In this document: piece after piece, positions 51,637 to 59,233 of the stretch
Layout of the letters: every line of letters starts with the position of its first letter
How positions within the stretch are numbered: the stretch's first letter is position 1
NCBI RefSeq assembly: GCF_016134045.1
Contig: NZ_CP065915.1
Coordinates: forward strand, 620,001 to 684,000
Reading direction: 5' to 3'
Origin: Pelagovum pacificum
Lineage (GTDB): Bacteria; Pseudomonadota; Alphaproteobacteria; Rhodobacterales; Rhodobacteraceae
Length of the DNA: 64,000 bases
The notes under the pieces: model-generated
What the model saw: only the letters and a program-made list of their open reading frames with translations
What the model was told of the DNA's origin: nothing
Database searches by the model: none
Position numbers and translations under genes: made by a program

Positions 51637-52039
51637 CGAAGCCGTGCATCCGCCGTGCCCACTGGATGCCGACGACCAGCCCCTTGAGGCGGGGCAGCAG
51701 GAACAACGACATCGCCACGCTCGCCACCGTGAATATGGTGAACAGGACCAGCGGATCGGGCCGGAAAGCCGTGAAGACCACGTGGAGTAGCGGGGCCACG
51801 ATGTGGCCGACGACGAGGATGGTCAGATAGGCCGGACCGTCGTCGGCACGGTGATGGTACAGCGCCTCTTCGCAGACGGGGCAATGATCGACGACCTTCA
51901 GGTAGCCCTCGAACAGGGGGCCGTTGCCGCAATTGGGGCAACGCTTGCGGAACCCGCGCATCATGGCGCGCTTGGTCGGGCGGTCCTCTTCGGCGTGGGC
52001 GGGCATGGGCATGGTCATCTGTCTGGATTCGTCAAACAT
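51623..52039 (-). CDS. DUF983 zinc-ribbon membrane protein
   Basis: A 138-residue protein with an N-terminal zinc ribbon (RCPNCGNGPLF ... HCPVCEEALYHH) and two C-terminal hydrophobic spans (YLTILVVGHIVAPLLHVVF and PLVLFTIFTVASVAMSLFLL). This is the DUF983 architecture, of unknown function, often near cytochrome oxidase assembly genes in alphaproteobacteria. The ribosome site is weak for all candidate starts (52084, 52039, 52018); 52039 is a compromise. First gene of a two-gene operon with the NUDIX gene. Confidence 0.78.
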   Translation of the reverse strand: MFDESRQMTMPMPAHAEEDRPTKRAMMRGFRKRCPNCGNGPLFEGYLKVVDHCPVCEEALYHHRADDGPAYLTILVVGHIVAPLLHVVFTAFRPDPLVLFTIFTVASVAMSLFLLPRLKGLVVGIQWARRMHGFGGEE

Positions 52040-52251
52040 CGGGTGTCGCGTCCTCGGTTCACGAACTTTGAACGTGGGCCGCATGGGCCGGTCTGAAAAG
52101 GGGACAGAAGGTCATAGGGGCGGAATGTCGCAAATTCCGGCCGAAAGAAATTTCCTTCGCGAGGCGCGACGGAAGCGTCGCGGGCGCCCGTTGTAGGGGA
52201 TGTACCGGGCAGGAAGGACCAAGTCCGGGACCACAGAGCAAAGGAAGAACA

Positions 52252-52782
52252 ATGACCTACAAGACAGTCCTTCTGTTGGTGGCGATCGGCGCAGGCTACG
52301 GTGTGACGGCCGCGAACGCGCAGGGCCTTGGACCGATGGGCATGGAGCCTCCAACGTTCGAGTCGCTCGACACGGATGGAGATGGCCAGTTGAGCGAGGC
52401 CGAACTCCGCGCCCCGGTGCAGGAGCGCTTCGATGCCGCCGACACTGATGGTGACGGCACCCTGACCGCCGAGGAAATGACGGCAGCCGCGGAAGCGATG
52501 CGCGCCGAGCGGCAGCAACAGATGGTCGCGCGCATGATCTCGCGGCTCGATGCCAACGGGGACGGGGTGCTCTCCGTCGAGGAGTTCCGGATGCCGGCGC
52601 CGCGCCCGACGATGTTCTCCCGTCTCGATACGGATGAGAACGGGGCGATCTCGCCAGCGGAATTCGAGCAGGCGCGGGAGCGGATGCACGCCTTCGCGGA
52701 ACGTCGCGGTCCGGGTGGTCCCGGTCGCGACCACGGCGGACTGAGGGACGGGCACGGCAACGGCCCGCGCTTCTTCCGCTGA
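52252..52782 (+). CDS. Secreted four-EF-hand protein
   Basis: A 176-residue exported protein. Signal peptide: YKTVLLLVAIGAGYGVTAANA. The mature part holds four canonical 12-residue EF-hand loops beginning DTDGDGQLSEAE, DTDGDGTLTAEE, DANGDGVLSVEE and DTDENGAISPAE, each with acidic residues at positions 1, 3, 5 and 12, so four Ca2+ sites are plausible. A flexible Gly/Arg/His tail ends the protein. It precedes a CnrYXH-like sigma factor system and may be its target or its Ca2+ input. Strong GC hairpin follows its stop. Confidence 0.88.
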   Translation: MTYKTVLLLVAIGAGYGVTAANAQGLGPMGMEPPTFESLDTDGDGQLSEAELRAPVQERFDAADTDGDGTLTAEEMTAAAEAMRAERQQQMVARMISRLDANGDGVLSVEEFRMPAPRPTMFSRLDTDENGAISPAEFEQARERMHAFAERRGPGGPGRDHGGLRDGHGNGPRFFR

Positions 52783-52789
52783 CCCCCCG

Positions 52790-52818
52790 GGGCCCGGCGG
52801 TGCCCCTCCGCCGGGCCC
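52790..52818 (+). terminator. GC hairpin between EF-hand gene and ECF sigma gene
   Basis: GGGCCCGGCGG (52790-52800) pairs perfectly with CCGCCGGGCCC (52808-52818); loop TGCCCCT. No T-run follows, so read-through to the sigma gene at a lower level is possible. Confidence 0.6.
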
Positions 52819-52854
52819 GATTGCAGGAAGCGCCTCATGTGTCTAATTCGCTGA

Positions 52855-53457
52855 GTGTTGTACCAGGGTTCGATAGAAGCTGTGGACGGAGCCGAGGACG
52901 AAGACGCGGCGCTGCTGGCGGCCTATGCCTCGGGCGACCTTTCGGCCGCCCGCGTCCTGATGGCACGCCTTGCACCCCGGTCGCTGACACAGGCGAACCG
53001 GATGCTCGGCGACCGGTCGGAGGCCGAGGACATCGTGCAGGAGGCGATGGTCCGGCTCTGGCGGCAGGCGCCGGACTGGCGCACGGGGGAGGCGAAGGTC
53101 TCTACCTGGCTTTACCGGGTGGTTGCCAATCTCTGCACCGACCGGCTCCGATCCCGGCGGCGGCGCGACGTGAGTATCGACGCGGTGGCGGAGCCCGAAA
53201 GCGGGCGACCCTCAGTTGCGGAGGATCTGCAGGCGGAAGCCCGGATGGCGGCGCTGCGCAACGCGCTCGCCGATCTGCCGGAGCGGCAGGCGCAGGCCGT
53301 GGCGCTGAGGCATCTCGAGGGACTGTCCAACCCCGAGATCGCAGGGATCATGGACATCGGAATCGAGGCGGTCGAAAGTCTGACCGCCCGCGGAAAACGG
53401 ACGCTCGCGGCGATCCTCGCCGGACGCAAGGATGAACTGGGGTTCACCGATGACTGA
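52855..53457 (+). CDS. ECF-family RNA polymerase sigma factor
   Basis: A 200-residue extracytoplasmic-function sigma factor. Region 2 spans about residues 35-105 (LAPRSLTQANRMLGDRSEAE, DIVQEAMVRLWRQAPDW, STWLYRVVANLCTDRLR) and region 4 about 130-185 (LADLPERQAQAVALRHLEGL, IAGIMDIGIEAVESLTARGK). Start codon is uncertain: GTG 52855 has no clear ribosome site and GTG 52882 is an alternative. It overlaps the next gene by eight bases, as is usual for sigma and anti-sigma pairs. Confidence 0.88.
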   Translation: MLYQGSIEAVDGAEDEDAALLAAYASGDLSAARVLMARLAPRSLTQANRMLGDRSEAEDIVQEAMVRLWRQAPDWRTGEAKVSTWLYRVVANLCTDRLRSRRRRDVSIDAVAEPESGRPSVAEDLQAEARMAALRNALADLPERQAQAVALRHLEGLSNPEIAGIMDIGIEAVESLTARGKRTLAAILAGRKDELGFTDD

Positions 53458-53800
53458 GCCTTTGAACGACCGACAGCTCGACGCGCTGTTCGACACGACG
53501 CGGGAGCGCGGAACGATGGATGCCGGCGAGGCCTTCCTCGCCCGGCTGAGCGCGGATGCCGCCGCGGAGATGCCGCGCCGAATGGAAGCACCGCCGTCGC
53601 GGGGCGCGATCGGCACGATCTGGGCCGGCATCGGTGGCTGGGCGGGGTTTGGCGGTCTGGCCGCCGCGACTGTCGCGGGGCTCTGGATCGGGATCGCGTC
53701 CCCGGCGGGTATCGCGGACTTCACGGACAGCGTGCTTGGCGAAACGATGACCGTGTCGTTCGATCCGACGGCGGCGCTCTTCGAGACGGAGGAGGGCTGA
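53450..53800 (+). CDS. Probable membrane anti-sigma factor (CnrY-like layout)
   Basis: A 116-residue protein with a cytoplasmic N-terminus of about 55 residues (LNDRQLDALFDTTRERGTMD, then EAFLARLSADAAAEMPRR), one hydrophobic span (GGLAAATVAGLWIGIASPAG) and a short periplasmic tail (TMTVSFDPTAALFETEEG). No zinc-anti-sigma (HxxxCxxC) motif is present. The layout and place between an ECF sigma and a CnrX/Spy-like protein match CnrY. The ATG at 53450 lies inside the end of the sigma gene. Confidence 0.72.
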   Translation: MTEPLNDRQLDALFDTTRERGTMDAGEAFLARLSADAAAEMPRRMEAPPSRGAIGTIWAGIGGWAGFGGLAAATVAGLWIGIASPAGIADFTDSVLGETMTVSFDPTAALFETEEG

Positions 53801-53801
53801 C

Positions 53802-54293
53802 ATGTCAATGCCGCCCCCCCGCAGGCCCAACCGCTTCGTCCGGGTGATCTTCGTGCTGTCGCTCGCGCTGAACCTCCTCGTCGTCGGCGTGATCGTCGGG
53901 CGTCTCGTCGGTGGGCCGAAGTTCGGCCCGCCCCGGTTCGACATGGCGCTCGGCCCCGTCGGGCAGGCGTTCGAACCGGCCGACCGCCGTGCGATCCTTC
54001 AGGGGCTGCGCGCGCGCGACGATCTGGAGCTGCCGTCGCGGCGCGACTTCCGGCAATTCAGCGGGGAGCTTCTGGTCCTGCTGCGGGCCGAGCCCTTCGA
54101 CGAAGCGGCGCTCATCGAGGCGATGGAACGCCAGCGTCGCCGCTTCTCCGGCCTATTCGAGGCCGTTCAGACCGAGACGGTGGAGTTCATCGCCGGGCTG
54201 AACCCGGACGAGCGCGCGGCCTTCGCCGACCGGCTGGAGCAGTCGATGGACCGTCGCGGGCCGGGCAAGCCGGACGGCGCGCGCGGCGACTGA
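53802..54293 (+). CDS. Periplasmic heavy-metal-sensor/Spy-like (CnrX type) protein
   Basis: A 163-residue protein anchored by one N-terminal span (VRVIFVLSLALNLLVVGVIV). The periplasmic part is an all-helical hairpin resembling the CnrX/ZraP/Spy group (FEPADRRAILQGLRARDDLE, FDEAALIEAMERQRRRFSGL, LNPDERAAFADRLEQSM). Unlike CnrX and ZraP it contains no His and no Cys at all, so ordinary Ni/Co/Zn ligands are missing. It may sense unfolded protein, another metal via acidic residues, or a partner protein. Good GGAGG seven bases before ATG 53802. Confidence 0.78.
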   Translation: MSMPPPRRPNRFVRVIFVLSLALNLLVVGVIVGRLVGGPKFGPPRFDMALGPVGQAFEPADRRAILQGLRARDDLELPSRRDFRQFSGELLVLLRAEPFDEAALIEAMERQRRRFSGLFEAVQTETVEFIAGLNPDERAAFADRLEQSMDRRGPGKPDGARGD

Positions 54294-54295
54294 GG

Positions 54296-55696
54296 TCAGG
54301 CAGCGGACGCGGACGCCGAGAAGGAGATCGTATTCCGCCCCGCGTTCTTGGCGGCATAAAGCGCGGCATCCGCACGGCCCACGAGATTTTCGATCCCGAC
54401 ATCCGCGTCATGGTCGCCGCCCATCGTGATCCCGATCGAGACGGTGACGCTGATCGCGCGGCTGGTGCCGGGCAGGGCGAACGGCACTTCCTCGATCAGG
54501 CGGCAAAGCCGCGTCGCGGCCATCCGCGCCACGCGCACGCTGGCGTCGGGCATGGCGATCACGAACTCCTCTCCGCCGATCCGCGCGACGAGGTCGTGGG
54601 TCCGGGCATTCTCTGCCAGCCGGCGCGACACTTCGACGAGGATGGCGTCCCCGGCGGTATGTCCCCACTGGTCGTTGATCGCCTTGAAGTGGTCGATGTC
54701 GAGCACCATCACCGCGAACGGTCGGTTCCGGGTCGATGCGTTCTCGGCCATGTGCTGCATGTGGGACAGCGCGTAGCGCCGGTTGTAGAGCCCGGTCAGC
54801 GGGTCGGTGACGGCGGCGCGCAGCCCGTTGCGCAGGGTCGCACGCATCCGGTCGTTGCGGCGCTTGCGCGCCAGCAGGGTGCGGCAGCGGTGCGCAAGCT
54901 CCCGCATCCCGACTTCGTAGGTGACAAGATCGTTCGCCCCGAGGTCGAGCACCATCGCCGCCAGCCCCTCCGATCCCTTGGGCAGGATGACGAGCTGCGC
55001 GGCATGCCGCGTCTCGGACCGGGAGCGGAGTTCGGTCACGAGGCGGAACACCTCGTTGGAGGCGCGGTCGGCCTCGATGCAGCTCGCGTCGATCACGAAC
55101 AGGTCGTAACCGCGCTTGTGGTCGCCGGGGCCGAGCGCCTCGTGCGGTTCGATGACGGTGCAGCCGCCGGGCAGGGACTTGGCCACGGCGCGGGACCGGA
55201 TCACGCCGAGCGGGCTCTTGGGCACGATCATCGCGACGCGGGCATTGCGCAGGTAATCGGCGGGTGGATCGCACAGGCCGAGCGCGCGGGACGTGTCCTC
55301 GCGCAGGCGAAGCTCGTTGTCGGCGTCCCGTTCGCGCAGGAGCGACCGGATCCGGGCAAGGAGCAGGATCTCGTTCACTGGTTTCGACAGAACCTCGTCC
55401 GCCCCGGCCGCGAGGGCGGCGAGCCGTTCATCCGGGCCGCAGTTCTGGCCGATCGCGATGATGCGCGTCATCCGGGTCGCGAGGCTACGTTTCAGGTCGT
55501 CGAAGAGTGCCAGCGCCCCACGCGGTTCGTTGCCGAGGTCCATGACCACGAGGTCGGGCACGGTGGCCGATACCATCGCCCGCGCTTCTGCGATTCCGGT
55601 GGCGAGATAGACGTGGTAGTTCGCCGAGGTGAGCCGGACCTTCAGGAGAATGCGATTGGTAGCCGTGCCGTCGACTACAAGAATTCGGGCCGTCAT
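54296..55696 (-). CDS. pleD: PleD-type response regulator with GGEEF diguanylate cyclase domain
   Basis: A 466-residue protein with two receiver domains (REC1 ~1-120, REC2 ~150-275) and a C-terminal GGEEF cyclase that makes c-di-GMP. REC1 keeps the phosphoacceptor Asp53 (LVVMDLGN), but the acidic pair reads VVDGTATNR, one Asp being replaced by Gly. The active site is RIGGEEFVIAMP, and the RTHD inhibitory I-site lies five residues before it, so product feedback is intact. Start ATG 55696 fits PleD N-termini. It is divergent from the DUF3572 gene, a conserved pairing. Confidence 0.88.
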   Translation of the reverse strand: MTARILVVDGTATNRILLKVRLTSANYHVYLATGIAEARAMVSATVPDLVVMDLGNEPRGALALFDDLKRSLATRMTRIIAIGQNCGPDERLAALAAGADEVLSKPVNEILLLARIRSLLRERDADNELRLREDTSRALGLCDPPADYLRNARVAMIVPKSPLGVIRSRAVAKSLPGGCTVIEPHEALGPGDHKRGYDLFVIDASCIEADRASNEVFRLVTELRSRSETRHAAQLVILPKGSEGLAAMVLDLGANDLVTYEVGMRELAHRCRTLLARKRRNDRMRATLRNGLRAAVTDPLTGLYNRRYALSHMQHMAENASTRNRPFAVMVLDIDHFKAINDQWGHTAGDAILVEVSRRLAENARTHDLVARIGGEEFVIAMPDASVRVARMAATRLCRLIEEVPFALPGTSRAISVTVSIGITMGGDHDADVGIENLVGRADAALYAAKNAGRNTISFSASASAA

Positions 55697-55772
55697 ATCG
55701 CATCCTTTTCCGATTGGATTATGCTCGTGCCGGGCAGGTTGGTTCCTATTGGTTAAGAAAGGGTTGTGAAGA

Positions 55773-56066
55773 ATGGCGGAGCGCGGAATGTCTCCTGAAC
55801 GGGCCGAAGCCGTGGCGCTGATGGCACTCGGCTGGCTGGCGAGTGACGAGGAGTTGTGCGGCGTGTTCCTCGGCAGCACCGGGGCCTCCGCGGACGATCT
55901 GCGCGCGCAGGCGGGCGATCCGGCGTTCCTTGCGTCCGTCCTCGAATTCGTGACGATGGACGACGACTGGGTGCGGGCCTGCTGCGATGCCAACGGCCTC
56001 GATTACGAAACGCCGCTCAGGGCGCGTTACGCGCTGCCCGGCGCCGAGTCGGTTCACTGGACCTGA
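55773..56066 (+). CDS. DUF3572 family protein
   Basis: A 97-residue soluble protein. The block AVALMALGWLASDEELCGVF and VLEFVTMDDDWVRACCDANG match the small DUF3572 family of alphaproteobacteria. Function unknown. It is divergent from pleD; this order is recurrent, hinting at a link with c-di-GMP signalling. Starts ATG 55773 or ATG 55788 are possible. Confidence 0.8.
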   Translation: MAERGMSPERAEAVALMALGWLASDEELCGVFLGSTGASADDLRAQAGDPAFLASVLEFVTMDDDWVRACCDANGLDYETPLRARYALPGAESVHWT

Positions 56067-56101
56067 AGAAAGACCGTCCGGGACGGCAGGGGGACGCGAA
56101 G

Positions 56102-56800
56102 ATGGAGATCGACGGGATCGTCTTCGACAAGGACGGCACGCTCTATGATTTCAACGCGACGTGGTCGGGCTGGATGCTGCGGCTGCTGCACGAGGTCTCC
56201 GGCGGCGACCCGGTGCTGGTGGAGACACTGGCCGAAGTCGTCTCCTTCGACACCGACCGCTGCCGGTTCCGCAAGGACAGTCCCGTGATCGCCGGCACCG
56301 TCGACGAGGTCGCCGCGCTGATGGCGCCGTTCCTCGACATGGGCCCGGCCGAGATGGGCGAGGTGCTGCGCGCGTCCGGGGCAAAGGTCGAACAGCTGCC
56401 GGTCTGTGATCTGCCCGCACTGATGGGCGATCTGCGCCGGAATGGCTACGCGATCGGCATCGCGACCAACGATTCCGAATATCCGGCACGCGAACACCTT
56501 GAGCGGTCCGCCGTGCTCGACCTGTTCGACTTCGTGGCGGGGGCCGACAGCGGCTTCGGCGCGAAACCGGGGCCGGGTCAGCTGCTCGCCTTCTGCGAGC
56601 AAACGGGATGCGCACCGGATGCCTGCGTGATGATCGGTGACAGCAGCCACGACATGATCGCCGCGCGTCAGGCCGGGATGGTCTGCCTTGGCGTCCTGAC
56701 CGGCCCTGCGGAATATGCCGACCTCGCCCCGCATTGCGACGACGTGATCGAGTCGATCCGCGATCTTCCCGCGTGGCTGGAGGCGCGCAAGGCGGGCTGA
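56102..56800 (+). CDS. HAD-superfamily phosphatase (phosphoglycolate phosphatase-like)
   Basis: A 232-residue HAD hydrolase. Motif I is VFDKDGTLYDFN (nucleophile and acid Asp, with Lys in place of the usual variable residue), motif II is IGIATND, motif III Lys in GAKPGPGQ and motif IV MIGDSSHDMIAAR. The cap domain lies between residues 17 and about 90. It resembles Gph/PGP-type phosphatases acting on small phosphate esters. Start ATG 56102 is 35 bases after the DUF3572 gene. Confidence 0.85.
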   Translation: MEIDGIVFDKDGTLYDFNATWSGWMLRLLHEVSGGDPVLVETLAEVVSFDTDRCRFRKDSPVIAGTVDEVAALMAPFLDMGPAEMGEVLRASGAKVEQLPVCDLPALMGDLRRNGYAIGIATNDSEYPAREHLERSAVLDLFDFVAGADSGFGAKPGPGQLLAFCEQTGCAPDACVMIGDSSHDMIAARQAGMVCLGVLTGPAEYADLAPHCDDVIESIRDLPAWLEARKAG

Positions 56801-56890
56801 GGCGCCCCGAAACGACAGGTCGCGTCGCATTCGACGGGTCCGGCCCGCTGCCGCACGTCGCAGAATGGTCGCAAGGACCAGGAGACGCGC

Positions 56891-58456
56891 ATGGACGGGA
56901 ACGACAACGGCAGGAACCGCCGCCGCTCGGGCGGCAGGGCAGGCAACGCGGCGCGCCGCGGCACACAGCTCTTCCGGCAGATGCCGTGGCGGATCTCGCA
57001 GAACACCGACCGTCCGACCGAACCGCTCGACGAGGAGGGGATCGCCGCGATCCACGACGGCGCGATGCGCATCCTCGAAGAGATCGGCATCGAGTTCCTG
57101 AACGACGAGGCGCTGCAGCTCTTCCGCGAGGCCGGTGCGACGGTCACCGACGCCAATGTCCGGATGGGCCGGGACTGGGTGATGGAGATGCTCGCCCGCG
57201 CCCCGTCGGAATTCTCGATCACGCCGAGGAACGAGGCGCGGCGCATCGACGTCGGTGGCAGAAACCTGTTGTTCGGCAACGTCAGCTCACCGCCGAACTA
57301 CTTCGACCTGTCGCTCGGCCGGAAAGTGTCGGGGACCCGCGCGCAATGCGCGGACCTGCTGAAGCTGTCGCAGTTCTTCGACTGCATCCACTTCGTCGGC
57401 GGCTACCCGGTGGAGCCGTCGGACATCCACCCTTCGGTCCGCCACCTCGACGTGTTGCACGACAAGCTCCGGATCACCGACAAGGTCGTGCACGCCTATT
57501 CGCTCGGCAAGGAGCGGGTCGAAGACGTGATGGAGATGGTGAAACTCGCCGCCGGCCTGAGCGAGGAGGAGTTTCGCGCCCAGCCCCGCATGTACACCAA
57601 CATCAACTCCACCTCGCCGCTGAAGCACGACCTGCTGATGATCGACGGCTGTCTGCGGCTGGCGCGGCGGGGGCAGGCCGTGATGGTCTCGCCCTTCACG
57701 CTCGCCGGGGCGATGGCGCCGGTGACCATGGCGGGGGCTGTGGCCCTCTCGATTGCCGAGGCGCTGTCGGCCATTGCGTTGTTCCAATACGTCGCGCCGG
57801 GCTGTCCCTGCGTCTTCGGCACCTTCACCAGCAACGTCGACATGAAGTCCGGCGCGCCTGCCTTCGGCACGCCCGAATACATGCGCGCCACGCAGATGAC
57901 CGGGCAGATGGCGCGGTTCTACGGTCTGCCGCTCCGCTCCTCCGGGGCATGCGCGGCGAACGTTCCCGACGGACAGGCGATGTGGGAGACGTCGAATTCA
58001 CTGTGGGCGGCGGTCCAGTCCGGCACCCACATGGTCTATCACGCCGCCGGCTGGCTGGAGGGGGGGCTCGTCGCGAGCCCCGAGAAGTTCGTCATGGATT
58101 GCGAAGTGATCCAGATGATCCAGCGCTACATGGAGCCCGCGCTGACCGCCACGACGCCCGATGACATCGCGCTGGAGGCGATCCGTGAAGTCGGCCCGCG
58201 CGGCCATTACTTCGGCATCGACCACACGCAGGACCGCTACGAGGAGGCCTTCTATCAGCCCTTCGCCAGCGACTGGCGCAACTTCGAGGCCTGGCAGGCG
58301 GCGGGTGGGACCTGGACCGCAGAACGGGCGCACGGCCTGTTCCGACAGATCGTCGACACGTTCGAGCCGCCCCCCATGGCCGAGGACCGGGCCGAGGCGC
58401 TGGCCGACTTCGTCGAGCGCCGGACGGCCGAAGGCGGCGCCCCCACCGACTTCTGA
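56891..58456 (+). CDS. Trimethylamine methyltransferase (MttB) family protein, non-pyrrolysine
   Basis: A 521-residue member of the MttB superfamily. It starts after a basic tail with PLDEEGIAAIHDGAMRILEE and has the family core (GNVSSPPNYFDLS, CIHFVGGYPVEPSD, NINSTSPLKHDLLMIDG, and SSGACAANVPDGQAMWETSN). No in-frame TAG interrupts it, so it lacks pyrrolysine and belongs to the MtgB-like group that demethylates quaternary amines such as glycine betaine or related compounds. No corrinoid protein or reactivase gene is adjacent. 90 bases after the HAD gene. Confidence 0.87.
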   Translation: MDGNDNGRNRRRSGGRAGNAARRGTQLFRQMPWRISQNTDRPTEPLDEEGIAAIHDGAMRILEEIGIEFLNDEALQLFREAGATVTDANVRMGRDWVMEMLARAPSEFSITPRNEARRIDVGGRNLLFGNVSSPPNYFDLSLGRKVSGTRAQCADLLKLSQFFDCIHFVGGYPVEPSDIHPSVRHLDVLHDKLRITDKVVHAYSLGKERVEDVMEMVKLAAGLSEEEFRAQPRMYTNINSTSPLKHDLLMIDGCLRLARRGQAVMVSPFTLAGAMAPVTMAGAVALSIAEALSAIALFQYVAPGCPCVFGTFTSNVDMKSGAPAFGTPEYMRATQMTGQMARFYGLPLRSSGACAANVPDGQAMWETSNSLWAAVQSGTHMVYHAAGWLEGGLVASPEKFVMDCEVIQMIQRYMEPALTATTPDDIALEAIREVGPRGHYFGIDHTQDRYEEAFYQPFASDWRNFEAWQAAGGTWTAERAHGLFRQIVDTFEPPPMAEDRAEALADFVERRTAEGGAPTDF

Positions 58457-58490
58457 TCCCCGGGCGGGCTGTTCACGCTTCCGTGATCGG

Positions 58491-58517
58491 CTGAAACGTC
58501 TAACTTTCTTCTGAAAC
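58491..58517. promoter_or_regulatory. Direct repeat upstream of the fasciclin gene
   Basis: CTGAAAC occurs at 58491-58497 and again at 58511-58517, exactly 20 bases apart (two helical turns). The pair is about 75-100 bases before the fasciclin start. It is consistent with a tandem regulator site, or with an ECF-type -35 element (TGAAAC). No other element was recognised in this gap. Confidence 0.35.
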
Positions 58518-58590
58518 TCCCCTGCGACGGGCTGCGTGGTTGCGCACATATCCGGCAGATGAAGCTGCCGATAACAGGAGAGAGACAGAC

Positions 58591-59148
58591 ATGAAGACCA
58601 AGATTCTTGCCACCGCCGCAGCCGCCCTTTTCGCCACTGGTGCCATCGCTCAGGACAACCCCACCGTTGGCGGCGCGCCGATGATGGCTGACATGAACAT
58701 CGTCGAGAACGCGATGAACTCGCCGATCCACACCACGCTCGTCGCCGCCGTCGCCCAAGCCGGCCTCGTCGAGACGCTGCAGGGCCCCGGCCCGTTCACC
58801 GTCTTCGCGCCGACCGATGACGCGTTCGCCAAGCTCGACGCCTCGGCCATCGAGCAGCTGATGATGGACGAAAACAAGGACCAGCTGGCCCAGATCCTGA
58901 CCTGCCACGTGGTTGCCGCCGACGCGATGTCGGACGCCATCATGGGCATGATCTCGGATGACGGCGGCATGCACCCCGTCCCGACCGTTGGCGGCTGCAC
59001 CCTGCAGGCGCAGATGAACGGCGACGAAATCACGCTGACGGATGAAAACGGCCGCACCGCGACCGTCACCATCGCCGACGTGGACCAGTCGAACGGCGTC
59101 ATCCACGTGATCGACACGGTTCTTCTGCCGGCCGGCCAGGCGGGCTGA
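58591..59148 (+). CDS. Secreted fasciclin-domain protein
   Basis: A 185-residue exported protein. Signal peptide: KTKILATAAAALFATGAIAQ. One FAS1 domain follows (HTTLVAAVAQAGLVETLQGP, then GPFTVFAPTDDAFAKL, ILTCHVVAADAMS, VIHVIDTVLLP), with the H1 and H2 boxes of fasciclins. FAS1 proteins mediate adhesion or extracellular-matrix contacts; bacterial ones are often surface or periplasmic stress proteins. Good ribosome site AGGAGAGAG. A UUCG-loop terminator follows. Confidence 0.9.
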   Translation: MKTKILATAAAALFATGAIAQDNPTVGGAPMMADMNIVENAMNSPIHTTLVAAVAQAGLVETLQGPGPFTVFAPTDDAFAKLDASAIEQLMMDENKDQLAQILTCHVVAADAMSDAIMGMISDDGGMHPVPTVGGCTLQAQMNGDEITLTDENGRTATVTIADVDQSNGVIHVIDTVLLPAGQAG

Positions 59149-59192
59149 ACTTCGTAGTTAACGAGTACCGCAACCGTCCGTTGCAGTCGGGT

Positions 59193-59218
59193 GGGGGTCG
59201 TCCTTCGGGGCGGCCCCC
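59193..59218 (+). terminator. Intrinsic terminator of the fasciclin gene
   Basis: GGGGGTCGTCC (59193-59203) pairs with GGGCGGCCCCC (59208-59218), eleven pairs including two G-U, closed by the extra-stable loop TTCG. ATTCGTTTC follows. Confidence 0.78.
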
Positions 59219-59233
59219 ATTCGTTTCAGGGCC

